Program-made: the position numbers and the translations under genes
Source: RUG754 sp964345365
GTDB lineage: Bacteria > Bacillota > Clostridia > Peptostreptococcales > Anaerovoracaceae
Assembly (NCBI GenBank): GCA_964345365.1
Contig: CAYFQR010000007.1
Coordinates: 1 to 45,083 of the forward strand
Length of the DNA stretch: 45,083 bases
Direction of reading: 5' to 3'
Shown: positions 26,563-33,964 of the stretch, one piece after another
Layout: each line of letters begins with the position of its first letter
How positions within the stretch are numbered: the stretch's first letter is position 1
The notes under the pieces: generated by a model
What the model was told of the DNA's origin: nothing
Databases searched by the model: none
What the model saw: the letters and a program-made list of their open reading frames with translations, nothing else

Positions 26563-27462
26563 ATGAAAGAAAAAAGTCAACTTAAAGCAGATATGATGCT
26601 TGTAGCGATGACGCTGTGTTGGGGCTTATCGTATGTCTTTATGGATATTTGCCTCGAACATATGTCACCGTTCATGCTGAATACCTACAGATTTTGCATA
26701 GCTTTCGTTCTTATAGCGATACTTTTCAGAAAAAGGGTGATGAAAGTAAACCGGATTACACTAAAATATTCGTTCTTATGTGCGATTTCACTCGTCGTGA
26801 CATACATAGGCGCTACCTACGGCGTAATGCATACTACCATATCAAATTCGGGTTTCCTGTGCGCCATGACTTCTATTTTCACACCTCTTATCGCTTTCAT
26901 CTTCTTAAGGCAAAAACAGGAATTTAAATTGATTATTGCCGTAATAGTTTGCTTCGTAGGAATAGCTATGCTGACGCTTACAAGCGACTTTTCAATAAAC
27001 AAACAAAATCTTAAAGGAGACCTGCTTTGTCTGTTGTGTGCCGTAGCCTATGCGGTGAACCTTCTTACAGTTGAGAAGGGAGTATCTACCGAGGGAGTCG
27101 ACGCCTTTAATTTAGGCACATTCCAGCTTGGATTTGTCGGAATATTTAATATGGCTATGGTAGCTATGCTGGGGCAATGGGCTATGCCGCCCACTAAGGT
27201 TATATGGAAAGCGGTTATTTTTCTTGCAATATTTTCAACCGGAGTCGCTTTCATTCTTCAGCCGATTGCGCAGAAACACACCACGGCATCTCACACAGGT
27301 TTGATATTCGCTTTGGAGCCTGTGTTTTCAGCCATAGCGGCGGCGGTAATCATGAATGAAAGGCTGTCGTTCAGAAACTATATCGGAGCAGGTCTTCTGC
27401 TCATGAGCATAGTTATAATGGAACTTGACTGGGGCAATATACTGAAACGTAATTACAGATAG
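26563..27462 (+). CDS. DMT superfamily (EamA) permease
   Basis: A 299-residue membrane protein with about ten hydrophobic segments in two EamA repeats. The first begins ATLCWGLSY-like at MTLCWGLSYVF, and the second begins near LLCLLCAVAYAVNLL; the C-terminal half carries FALEPVFSAIAA, a typical EamA block. Members export amino acids, metabolites or drugs; the substrate cannot be told. AAGGA precedes the ATG, two bases after holA, so it is probably co-transcribed with holA. Confidence 0.9.
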   Translation: MKEKSQLKADMMLVAMTLCWGLSYVFMDICLEHMSPFMLNTYRFCIAFVLIAILFRKRVMKVNRITLKYSFLCAISLVVTYIGATYGVMHTTISNSGFLCAMTSIFTPLIAFIFLRQKQEFKLIIAVIVCFVGIAMLTLTSDFSINKQNLKGDLLCLLCAVAYAVNLLTVEKGVSTEGVDAFNLGTFQLGFVGIFNMAMVAMLGQWAMPPTKVIWKAVIFLAIFSTGVAFILQPIAQKHTTASHTGLIFALEPVFSAIAAAVIMNERLSFRNYIGAGLLLMSIVIMELDWGNILKRNYR

Positions 27463-27504
27463 CGTTTCATGCGTAATGAATAATTCAAAAGTGAGAAAAT
27501 AGTT

Positions 27505-28566
27505 ATGGAAAGAAGAACCGTTAGAGAAATCAATAAAATTCTGTTAATTCTCGGTTTGATTTTTGCGGTGGCATGCAGCATGTCAGGATGCAATGAAAGC
27601 GATATACCACAGAGCAGCACGGAAACGGATTCGGGAGAAACGGCTACGCAACCGGCGGCAGAAACGGAGCCTGCACTCGATATAAGCTCTGCTGAGGCTT
27701 TTCTCAGGACGATAAAACCTGGCAACGTACATAATATATGGCTCTATAAAAAGTTTACAGCCGGAGACATCGCTTCTGCATTTAACTGTTCAGCAGTCAA
27801 GGTTATAAACGAGGAAGAAGCCAATGCAAAGGGCTTCATACGGGATGAGACTAAAGGAATGGAATGGTGGATGGAATTCACTGTAATTGATGACGGGATT
27901 GTAATCAAAGAAGATGTTTCCGTATCTTCCATCTTCGGTGAAGTAACATATCCCGACGGCAGTATATCAAGCTATGGTAAATTTGTAGAGAATGGCGGTA
28001 CCGACAGATTTGTATCGCTCACAGCTCTCCCTGAATCAGACGTTGTAGAGTTGAATGTTTACAAAAACGGAGCAATACTGCATGCATATGTCGAAAGCAG
28101 GGAGCTTAAAGAGGTTGTAAGGCACTCTAAGGACTATGAAGAAAATATAGATGGAGAGGCACTCGAAAAATATGGTAAATATTTTATTCCTTTGATTGAG
28201 GAATGTACAGCATCAATGGCAGATTGGCAGGATAGCGACAAGATTATAGGCGACTATGTGATTACTCAATTCAAAAAAATCTGGGAAGGAGAACCGGATA
28301 AGGACGGGAATTCTATTATTCTATATGAATACCGCTCCGCGATTGAGCTTAAGGACTATAAGAATTTCATTGGAGCCGGCGGCATGTATATGGACAGCAA
28401 GTTAAGGGTACAAGGCTTTAACGGTGGTTTCGGACAGCTTGCGGTGAAACTCAACGGTGAAAAACTCATAAAAGCTGAGTTGATTTATAACGATGAAATT
28501 CTTTATCCGGAGTTTGAAGGCGATAATATGCGTGAAAGACTTGAAGACAGAATGGCTAAAGACTGA
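27505..28566 (+). CDS. Lipoprotein of unknown function
   Basis: A 353-residue exported protein. The signal peptide ends in SMSGC, so Cys29 is the predicted lipidated residue. A Ser/Thr/Glu-rich linker of about 30 residues follows, then an acidic mature domain with many aromatic residues. I recognise no family and no catalytic motif. The ribosome-binding site is weak. It lies immediately upstream of the cobalamin riboswitch but has its own start, and nothing in the protein suggests cobalamin binding. A surface-attached binding or sensing role would be a guess. Confidence 0.8.
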   Translation: MERRTVREINKILLILGLIFAVACSMSGCNESDIPQSSTETDSGETATQPAAETEPALDISSAEAFLRTIKPGNVHNIWLYKKFTAGDIASAFNCSAVKVINEEEANAKGFIRDETKGMEWWMEFTVIDDGIVIKEDVSVSSIFGEVTYPDGSISSYGKFVENGGTDRFVSLTALPESDVVELNVYKNGAILHAYVESRELKEVVRHSKDYEENIDGEALEKYGKYFIPLIEECTASMADWQDSDKIIGDYVITQFKKIWEGEPDKDGNSIILYEYRSAIELKDYKNFIGAGGMYMDSKLRVQGFNGGFGQLAVKLNGEKLIKAELIYNDEILYPEFEGDNMRERLEDRMAKD

Positions 28567-28616
28567 TGAAAAGCCTGCAGATGGCCGAGTCGGCATTAAA
28601 TCCTCGATGAAAACTA

Positions 28617-28645
28617 TTGGTTTTTAATCTGCAAAATACTATAAT
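28617..28645 (+). promoter_or_regulatory. Probable promoter of the riboswitch transcript
   Basis: TTGGTT (28617-28622) and TATAAT (28640-28645) are 17 bases apart. Transcription would start near 28652, just before the first conserved riboswitch helices. Confidence 0.5.
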
Positions 28646-28659
28646 GTATAAAGTTGAAT

Positions 28660-28850
28660 TATTTTCTGTTCCTCGTGCTACGGTGGCACGGGGCGAAGAT
28701 GGAATTCGGTTAAAGTCTGAAACGGTACCGCTGCTGTAAGTGGGGAGCCGGGCTCAACATACCATTGGAAATTATATTATAATAATTTTTCCGAGAAGGT
28801 GAGCTCGGTTTTGATACACGAGTCAGAAGACATGCAGGAAGCAATGATTT
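28660..28850 (+). ncRNA. Cobalamin riboswitch
   Basis: Several conserved cobalamin-riboswitch blocks occur in the right order. They are GGAATTCGGTTAAAGTCTGA, with its paired loop; ACCGCTGCTGTAAGTGGGGA, the conserved core around the kissing loop; and the B12 box GAGTCAGAAGACATGC at 28820-28835. The 5' boundary is approximate. Binding of adenosyl- or other cobalamins normally turns expression off. The downstream gene encodes domains related to B12 carriers, which supports the assignment independently. Confidence 0.92.
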
Positions 28851-28901
28851 GACACAACAATGATAAAAACCGCTGAATATTTATTATATGGCGAAAACGG
28901 G

Positions 28902-28943
28902 CCGTAAGTGAAGGTAATAAAAATCTTTTCTTTACGGTTTTTT
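28902..28943 (+). terminator. Putative riboswitch-controlled terminator
   Basis: CCGTAAGTGAAG can pair, with a few mismatches, with CTTTTCTTTACGG, followed by TTTTTTG. It ends about 20 bases before the next start codon. AAAAACCG at 28865-28872 is complementary to CGGTTTTT at 28935-28942 and would compete with this hairpin. This fits an expression platform based on premature termination. Confidence 0.6.
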
Positions 28944-28962
28944 GTTATTATAAGGTAAAAAT

Positions 28963-29499
28963 ATGGAAAAAAAGTTAAGAGCGAAAAGAATAAAAAAATA
29001 TGCCATTATTGCAATACTGTCGGTTGCTTTGATTTCCGTTGCAATCAGCTTCAGGCTCTCGGGAAAAGATTCATTGGTAAGGGACGGCTTAGGCAATCTT
29101 CCCGAAGTAACTGTGGCAAGCGACAGCGATGCAGATACCGATATAGAAAAAGAAAATCCGACTCCCGAGGAGGCGGCAGTTGATAATTCCGAAGACTTTA
29201 CCGCGTCTAACGACGGGAATGTGGCTTTGAAACCGAAACAAGCTAAACCAGTAACCGTGACCATTGAGATAAGGTGTGATACATTATCGAGCGACTTATC
29301 GAAACTTGATAACGAGGCGATAAGAGAATATATACCGGATGACGGTACGATACTTAAGACCACGGAATATAAGGGAACAACGGATAATACCGTATATGAC
29401 GCCCTCGTCTATGCGTGCCGAAACAATGACATACAATTCGAATCCAACTACACACCGATGTTCGAGTCATATTATGTAGAGGGTATCGGATATATATAA
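28963..29499 (+). CDS. B12-carrier-like surface protein, N-terminal fragment (transcobalamin-like DUF4430)
   Basis: This is a 178-residue open frame that stops prematurely. A basic N terminus and a membrane segment (about residues 13-30) act as signal or anchor. An acidic Ser/Thr/Glu/Asp linker follows. From about residue 95 the sequence enters a DUF4430/transcobalamin C-terminal-like domain (VTVTIEIRCDTL, TVYDALVYACRNN, FESYYVEGIGYI). The stop at 29497-29499 interrupts this domain. Its continuation, KFDGGPQSGWVYKVNDWFP, follows at once in another frame. DUF4430 is related to the C-terminal domain of mammalian transcobalamin and intrinsic factor. Position behind a cobalamin riboswitch supports B12 capture at the cell surface. 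Confidence 0.8.
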   Translation: MEKKLRAKRIKKYAIIAILSVALISVAISFRLSGKDSLVRDGLGNLPEVTVASDSDADTDIEKENPTPEEAAVDNSEDFTASNDGNVALKPKQAKPVTVTIEIRCDTLSSDLSKLDNEAIREYIPDDGTILKTTEYKGTTDNTVYDALVYACRNNDIQFESNYTPMFESYYVEGIGYI

Positions 29500-29601
29500 A
29501 TTCGACGGCGGGCCTCAGTCGGGCTGGGTGTACAAGGTGAACGACTGGTTCCCGAACTACGGATGTTCGTCTTATTACTTATCGGACGGCGATGAGATAA
29601 A
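29498..29601 (+). pseudogene. Out-of-frame remainder of the DUF4430 domain
   Basis: In the frame starting at 29498 this stretch encodes KFDGGPQSGWVYKVN, then NYGCSSYYLSDGDEIKWL. This is the conserved second half of DUF4430, including SGW and the DGD block. It has no start codon of its own. The frame differs from the fragment before it, explained by loss of one TA from the tract at 29491-29498, and again from the fragment after it. Normal family members continue with a Y-T-C block, which is missing here. Confidence 0.75.
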
Positions 29602-30246
29602 GTGGCTCTTATTGCTCTCGCCCCTCACAGATATGAGAGCAAAAAAATTAAGAATGCCGTGAACAGAGGAATCAAGGCAATGTCCGCTATGCAGGGAAAA
29701 ACCGGTGCCTATGCCACTTGGGGAACCGAAACCTCCGAAAGCTGTGCGCAGATTATTTGCGCCTTAAGTTATCTGGGAATCAACCCGATGACCGACAAGA
29801 GATTTAAGAAGAACGGCAAATCGGTAATGGACGGCATGCTCGGTTTCTATGACAATAAGGTTGGCGGCTTCAGACATGTGAATAAGGCGCATGACGGATA
29901 TAAACCGGAAGTCAATCAAATGGCAACCGAGCAGGGTTATTATGCACTTGCCATATATAAGTCGATATTCCCCGAAAAAATCAATGGAGTTAAACTGTCG
30001 GCATCAGGCGAAAATCTGAAAATCAGTGTGAAGAAAGACAAGGTAGCATCGGGATACCAATATAAAATTTCAACGGATTCTAAATTTAAGAAAGACGTAA
30101 AGTCGCTAAGAAGCGTTAAAAATATCAGGACTGTAAAAGGCCTGAAAAAGGGCACGACATATTATGTGAAAGTACGAGGCTACAAGAAGATAAACGGAAG
30201 CAGAGCGTACGGACGCTACAGTAATACTGTCGAAATAAAAATGTAG
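29602..30246 (+). CDS. B12-carrier-like surface protein, C-terminal fragment (alpha/alpha toroid plus FnIII)
   Basis: This 214-residue frame has a nominal GTG start at 29602 without a convincing SD, and is better seen as the 3' part of the gene above. Residues 1-125 match the terminal repeats of the prenyltransferase/squalene-oxidase-like alpha/alpha toroid used by intrinsic-factor-type B12 carriers: ALIALAPH, AMSAMQGKTGAYATWGTE, SCAQIICALSYLGINP, and MATEQGYYALAIYKS. The rest is an FnIII-like module ending TYYVKVRGYK and RYSNTVEIKM, similar to that of the secreted glucosaminidase at 5319. Only about a third of a full toroid is present, so its first repeats appear deleted. Confidence 0.75.
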   Translation: MALIALAPHRYESKKIKNAVNRGIKAMSAMQGKTGAYATWGTETSESCAQIICALSYLGINPMTDKRFKKNGKSVMDGMLGFYDNKVGGFRHVNKAHDGYKPEVNQMATEQGYYALAIYKSIFPEKINGVKLSASGENLKISVKKDKVASGYQYKISTDSKFKKDVKSLRSVKNIRTVKGLKKGTTYYVKVRGYKKINGSRAYGRYSNTVEIKM

Positions 30247-30273
30247 AACCTGAAATCTCAGGCTGAATACAAA

Positions 30274-30309
30274 GCCTCTCGAAACTTCAATTCGAGAGGC
30301 TTATTTTAT
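30274..30309. terminator. Strong bidirectional terminator
   Basis: GCCTCTCGAA (30274-30283) pairs perfectly with TTCGAGAGGC (30291-30300) around a seven-base loop and is followed by TTATTTTA. It lies between the convergent B12-carrier gene and recN, abutting the recN stop codon. Confidence 0.88.
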
Positions 30310-31920
30310 AGCATATTCTATCAGTTCCCGAGCGGATTTCAGGGTGGTTTCGGTAACTCCGGAACCGCCGAGAAGCCCGGCAATTTCTTTGATTTTTTCA
30401 TCGTCGTTTAACGGCAGAATCTTTGTATAAGTGGCATGCTCGTCACTTTCTTTATAAATCCTGAAGTTATGCTCGCCCGCCGCTGCAATCTGCGGCAAGT
30501 GGGTGATGCATATAATCTGATGCTCACAGGAAATCTGTTTGAGCTTTTTGGCAACAATAGATGCCGTCCTGCCCGATATGCCGTTATCTATTTCGTCAAA
30601 GATTAGCGTAGGTATCATATCATAAGAGCTGATAACATTCTTAAATGCGAGCATTATCCTCGACATTTCACCACCGGAAGCAACCCTATACAGCGGTTTG
30701 ACCGGTTCTCCCTTATTGGCTGAAATGAGTATTTCGACCCTGTCCATACCGTTTTCGGTAGGCTGCTCAAGAGGAGTTACGGAAATATCTATTTTAGCAT
30801 CAGGGAAGTTCAGGTCTTTGAGCTCTGCATATATTTTTTCTTTCAGTTCGTCGGCAACTTTTTTTCTTGTTTCAGTCAGCTCGGAGCATGAAACCGAAAG
30901 CCTGTTTTTTGCTTCCAAAAGTTCTTTTTTTAGACGGTACTCCTCGCTGCTCAGATTCTCTATTAAACTGAGCTTTGAATGTATATCATCTCTGTAATCA
31001 AGAATCTCTTCAATCGTGTCTCCGTATTTCTTTTTGAGATTATCAATTAAATTGAGACGCGAAATTGCGTTGTCAAGCTCGACAGGAGAGAATGTAACAT
31101 CGTCTCTCATTCTGTCAAGCCTATGGGCAAGGTCTTCGATACGAAAAAAAATGTCGCTATATTCTTCCGAAACAGCAGACAGCTCACGGGAAAAAGAGGA
31201 GATGTCGGCTAGCGAAGATTTTGATGCGGATAAAAGATCAAGCACCGCACCGTCGCTTTTCAGAGCGTCTACGGTCTTTTCGATTCCTGAGAAAATGCGT
31301 TCACTGTTCTCAAGGAGTGCAACTGTTTCCGCAAGTGTATCATCTTCACCGATTAAAAGGTTTGCTTTATCTATCTCTTCAATTTCAAAAATATAAAAGT
31401 CTTTTTTTCTGGCATTTTCTTTTGCTTCGTTCAGAAGCTTGATTAAAGAGGTTTTTATTTCCGAAAACACCTCGTAGTCTTTTTTTACGGTTGATTTAAT
31501 TTCGTTTATTGAGTCTGAATGATACATATCAATCAAGTCTATATGATAGTCGGGATTCAAAAGAGACTGATTATCATACTGACCGTGTATGTCGGCAAGC
31601 TTGGATGTGACCTCGTTAAGCTTCGATAGTGGAACAAGCTCTCCGTTCAGCTTGCAGAGATTTTTTACGTTGGAGGACACTTCACGGGTGATTGTGATTT
31701 CTTCACCGTTAAGCTCGCCGGCGAGCAGAACCTTGGCTTTTTCACAGCCTGTTCTTATGCACGACGAATCAGCCCGTCTCCCGAGAGCCAGGCTGATAGC
31801 ATCAATAACTATAGATTTGCCGGAACCGGTTTCCCCTGTGATAATGTTAAGACCGTCCTTGAAATCAACTTCAGCATTTTCGATTATGGCGAAATTGCTG
31901 ATACTGATATGATTAATCAT
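30301..31920 (-). CDS. recN: DNA repair protein RecN
   Basis: A 539-residue SMC-like ATPase acting early in double-strand-break repair. ISISNFAIIENAEVDF and Walker A GETGSGKS are at the N terminus. Two coiled-coil arms occupy the middle. The ABC signature ASGGEMSRIMLAF and Walker B TLIFDEIDNGISG lie near the C terminus. The ATG at 31920 is preferred over one at 31941 because AAGGA is spaced eight bases before it. It overlaps the end of argR by eight bases, so the two are translated from one message, as in Bacillus ahrC-recN. Confidence 0.96.
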   Translation of the reverse strand: MINHISISNFAIIENAEVDFKDGLNIITGETGSGKSIVIDAISLALGRRADSSCIRTGCEKAKVLLAGELNGEEITITREVSSNVKNLCKLNGELVPLSKLNEVTSKLADIHGQYDNQSLLNPDYHIDLIDMYHSDSINEIKSTVKKDYEVFSEIKTSLIKLLNEAKENARKKDFYIFEIEEIDKANLLIGEDDTLAETVALLENSERIFSGIEKTVDALKSDGAVLDLLSASKSSLADISSFSRELSAVSEEYSDIFFRIEDLAHRLDRMRDDVTFSPVELDNAISRLNLIDNLKKKYGDTIEEILDYRDDIHSKLSLIENLSSEEYRLKKELLEAKNRLSVSCSELTETRKKVADELKEKIYAELKDLNFPDAKIDISVTPLEQPTENGMDRVEILISANKGEPVKPLYRVASGGEMSRIMLAFKNVISSYDMIPTLIFDEIDNGISGRTASIVAKKLKQISCEHQIICITHLPQIAAAGEHNFRIYKESDEHATYTKILPLNDDEKIKEIAGLLGGSGVTETTLKSARELIEYAIK

Positions 31921-32389
31921 TTGATCCGTCCTTCTGGACATCTTTCATCAGGTTGTTAAATTCTTCCAGAAGGTCAGGAACATTTTCTTTGTTATCTACG
32001 ATTATCAAAAGGGTATTGTCACCGGCTATAGAACCTTTGACATGCTCCAAATTCGAGGTGTCTATCGTTTCACCTGCGGCGTTGGCACAGCCGGGAAGCG
32101 TTTTGATTATTATGAGGTTCTCGGCGGAGTCAACGGAGATGGCGGTCTGTTTGAAGATTTTAACGAATCTCTCGGTTACAGGCAGGTCGTTTGACTTGTT
32201 AACCGCATATTTATATTTGCCTGAAGGGGAGAGTGTTTTAACGAGCTGAAGCTCCTTGATGTCCCTTGATATTGTGGCTTGGGTGACTTCGTAACCTTCT
32301 TCTCTAAGCATGGACGCGAGCTTTTCCTGCGTGTCCACCTCATTTTTGTTTATTATTTCAAAAATCTTGTTTTGTCTTGAATAGCGCAT
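31913..32389 (-). CDS. argR: Arginine repressor ArgR/AhrC
   Basis: A 158-residue hexameric transcription regulator of arginine metabolism. The N-terminal winged helix has the recognition segment YEVTQATISRDIKELQLVK. The C-terminal oligomerisation and arginine-binding domain has LPGCANAAGETID and GSIAGDNTLLIIV, in place of the usual GTIAGDDT. ATG 32389 follows AGGAGA by six bases; a longer in-frame start at 32443 would add residues without family match. It lies directly upstream of recN on the minus strand. Confidence 0.95.
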   Translation of the reverse strand: MRYSRQNKIFEIINKNEVDTQEKLASMLREEGYEVTQATISRDIKELQLVKTLSPSGKYKYAVNKSNDLPVTERFVKIFKQTAISVDSAENLIIIKTLPGCANAAGETIDTSNLEHVKGSIAGDNTLLIIVDNKENVPDLLEEFNNLMKDVQKDGSND

Positions 32390-32433
32390 AGTAATTCTCC
32401 TGTGAAAATATAAAAATATTTTTATTTGTTTGA

Positions 32434-32462
32434 ATTCTAACATAATTATTCAAAAAAATCAA
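32434..32462 (-). promoter_or_regulatory. Probable promoter of argR-recN
   Basis: On the minus strand, TTGATT (32462-32457) and TAGAAT (32439-32434) are separated by 17 bases. TGAAT and ATTCA half-sites surround the -10 region, reminiscent of an ARG box but with wider spacing, so autoregulation is only possible. Confidence 0.5.
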
Positions 32463-32543
32463 TCGGAAAAGAAGAAAAAATGCATAAAAATACAAACAAA
32501 ATACATGTGGACAAACGTATGTTCACTGTGATATACTTTTTTT

Positions 32544-33090
32544 ATGAGAATAATAGGTATAGATCCGGGCTATGCGATTATGGGCTGGGGTGTAGTTGAG
32601 TTGGAAGGTAACCGTTTCAGAGTTATAGCGTACGACTCCATTCTGACAGATAAGAAATTGCCCATGTCAAAACGCCTTACAGAATTATATAACGGGCTGT
32701 CAGAGGTCATAGAGAAATACAGACCTGAAGAAGCGTCAGTAGAGGAACTCTACTTCAATGACAACGCCAAGACGGCGATTATGGTAAGCGAGGCAANNNN
32801 NNNNNNNNNNNNNNNNNNNNNNNNNNNNNNNNNNNNNCGTCGCTCTTTTGGCTTGTGAAAACGGCGGACTCAGGATAAGCGAGTACACGCCTCTTGAGAT
32901 TAAACAGGCATTAGTCGGTTACGGCAGAGCCGAAAAAACACAGGTACAGCAGATGGTAAAGACGATACTTAATTTGGAGGCCGTCCCTAAACCGGATGAC
33001 ACCGCTGATGCTCTTGCGGCAGCTATTTGTCACGGGCACACGGCCGGTTGTTCCGCGAAGAGACAGCTCAGAATCAGAAACGGTATATAA
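32544..33090 (+). CDS. ruvC: Holliday junction resolvase RuvC, interrupted by an assembly gap
   Basis: This endonuclease cuts Holliday junctions bound by RuvAB. The first part (32544-32796) begins MRIIGIDPGYAIMGWGVV with the first catalytic Asp, and includes VEELYFNDNAKTA with the catalytic Glu. After the N run, the frame from 32839 gives VALLACENGG, EYTPLEIKQALVGYGRAEK and PKPDDTADALA with the last acidic residues. The two halves are not in frame across 41 N. They total about 167 residues, a nearly complete RuvC, so the true missing sequence is probably only about four bases. Confidence 0.93.
32797..32837. other. Assembly gap (41 N)
   Basis: A run of 41 unknown bases lies inside ruvC. Family alignment predicts Ala-Arg-Gly-Val across the junction, which needs only about four missing bases, so the N count does not measure real distance. 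Confidence 0.99.
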
Positions 33091-33106
33091 TTCTTAATAT
33101 AATAAA

Positions 33107-33134
33107 CGAGAACACTTATGACTTCAGTCATGAG
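33107..33134. repeat. Small dispersed palindromic motif, copy 2
   Basis: CGAGAACACTTATGACTTCA followed by GTCATGAG closely matches 19063-19093. The core ATGACT-TC-AGTCAT is a perfect hairpin. It lies just after the ruvC stop codon. Confidence 0.5.
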
Positions 33135-33158
33135 ATATAAAAAAAGAACAATTATAAC

Positions 33159-33267
33159 GAAAAGTTAACTGATAAAACAAATAAAACGAAAACTTAATTG
33201 GTAAAATTAAAAGTTAATTGATGAAATGAAAAGTTAACTGATAAAACGAAAACTTAATTGGTAAATT
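33159..33267. repeat. Five imperfect 20-bp tandem units upstream of ruvA
   Basis: Units start at 33159, 33188, 33208, 33228 and 33248. Two types alternate: GAAAAGTTAACTGATAAAAC (33159 and 33228, identical) and GAAAACTTAATTGGTAAA (33188 and 33248). The unit at 33208 is a blend of both. Nine extra bases separate the first two. The array lies between ruvC and ruvA, about 30 bases before the ruvA start, and contains GTTAAC sites. Confidence 0.9.
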
Positions 33268-33297
33268 GAATATATAAACAGGAAAAAAGGTAAAATT

Positions 33298-33903
33298 ATG
33301 ATAAGATATATCAAAGGAACATATACTATGCAGTTTGAAAACGGCATAGTTGTCGAAACCGGTTCCGGCATAGGACTTGAAATCTTCATTCCGCAGGGTT
33401 CGCCTTTTTATAAGCATGTTGAGGGGGATGAAGTTCAGATTTACACGAAGATGGTGGTGAGAGAGGACAATATGAGCCTCTACGGTTTCCATAACAAAGA
33501 TTCTATTGACTTCTTCAACCTTCTTACAGGGGTCTCGGGAATAGGGCCTAAAAGCGCTATGGCGATAATCGGATCAATGCCTCTTGAACAGCTCAAGCAA
33601 GCTGTTCTGTTTGCAGATGTCAAGGTACTTTCACAAGCACAGGGGGTAGGTAAAAAGACAGCAGAGAGGATAGTCGTGGAGCTTAAGGATAAACTCGGAA
33701 GCATAGAGGTTGATTCAGGCGTAGCGACGAGCGTTATATCCGGCATTTCCGATGACGACAGTGATGCGAGAACGGAGGCGGTTTCGGCTCTGGTTGCACT
33801 CGGATATACGAAACAGGAAGCCTTCGCGGCGGTTTCTCACATTAATGATGAGGGGCTGAGCTCGGAAGAGTATATTAAAAAGGCACTTAAGAATCTCTTT
33901 TAG
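33298..33903 (+). CDS. ruvA: Holliday junction DNA helicase RuvA
   Basis: A 201-residue tetrameric protein that holds Holliday junctions and recruits RuvB. It has the N-terminal OB-fold region beginning MIRYIKGTYT, the paired helix-hairpin-helix motifs LLTGVSGIGPKSA and AQGVGKKTAERIVVELKDK, and the C-terminal RuvB-binding domain with EAVSALVALGYTKQEA. AAAAAGG lies before the ATG. A 207-base repeat-containing spacer separates it from ruvC. Confidence 0.96.
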   Translation: MIRYIKGTYTMQFENGIVVETGSGIGLEIFIPQGSPFYKHVEGDEVQIYTKMVVREDNMSLYGFHNKDSIDFFNLLTGVSGIGPKSAMAIIGSMPLEQLKQAVLFADVKVLSQAQGVGKKTAERIVVELKDKLGSIEVDSGVATSVISGISDDDSDARTEAVSALVALGYTKQEAFAAVSHINDEGLSSEEYIKKALKNLF

Positions 33904-33964
33904 ATAAGCGGACATTAACAACATGTGATGTCATATAGAAATTACAGGTAATCAGGAGCAAAAA

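Noticed and set aside
26563..27462. Specific substrate for the DMT permease
   Set aside because: EamA proteins cannot be assigned a substrate from sequence and the neighbours give no consistent hint.
32431..32452. ARG box for ArgR autoregulation
   Set aside because: The half-sites TGAAT and ATTCA are 12 bases apart rather than the usual eight or so, so this was not called as an operator.
32848..33090. Separate 80-residue protein starting at TTG 32848
   Set aside because: It is the C-terminal half of RuvC after the N gap, with its conserved YGRAEK and DDTADALA blocks, not an independent gene.
33159..33267. Possible small CRISPR array
   Set aside because: The 20-base units are directly adjacent without unique spacers, are too short and degenerate, and no cas gene is present.
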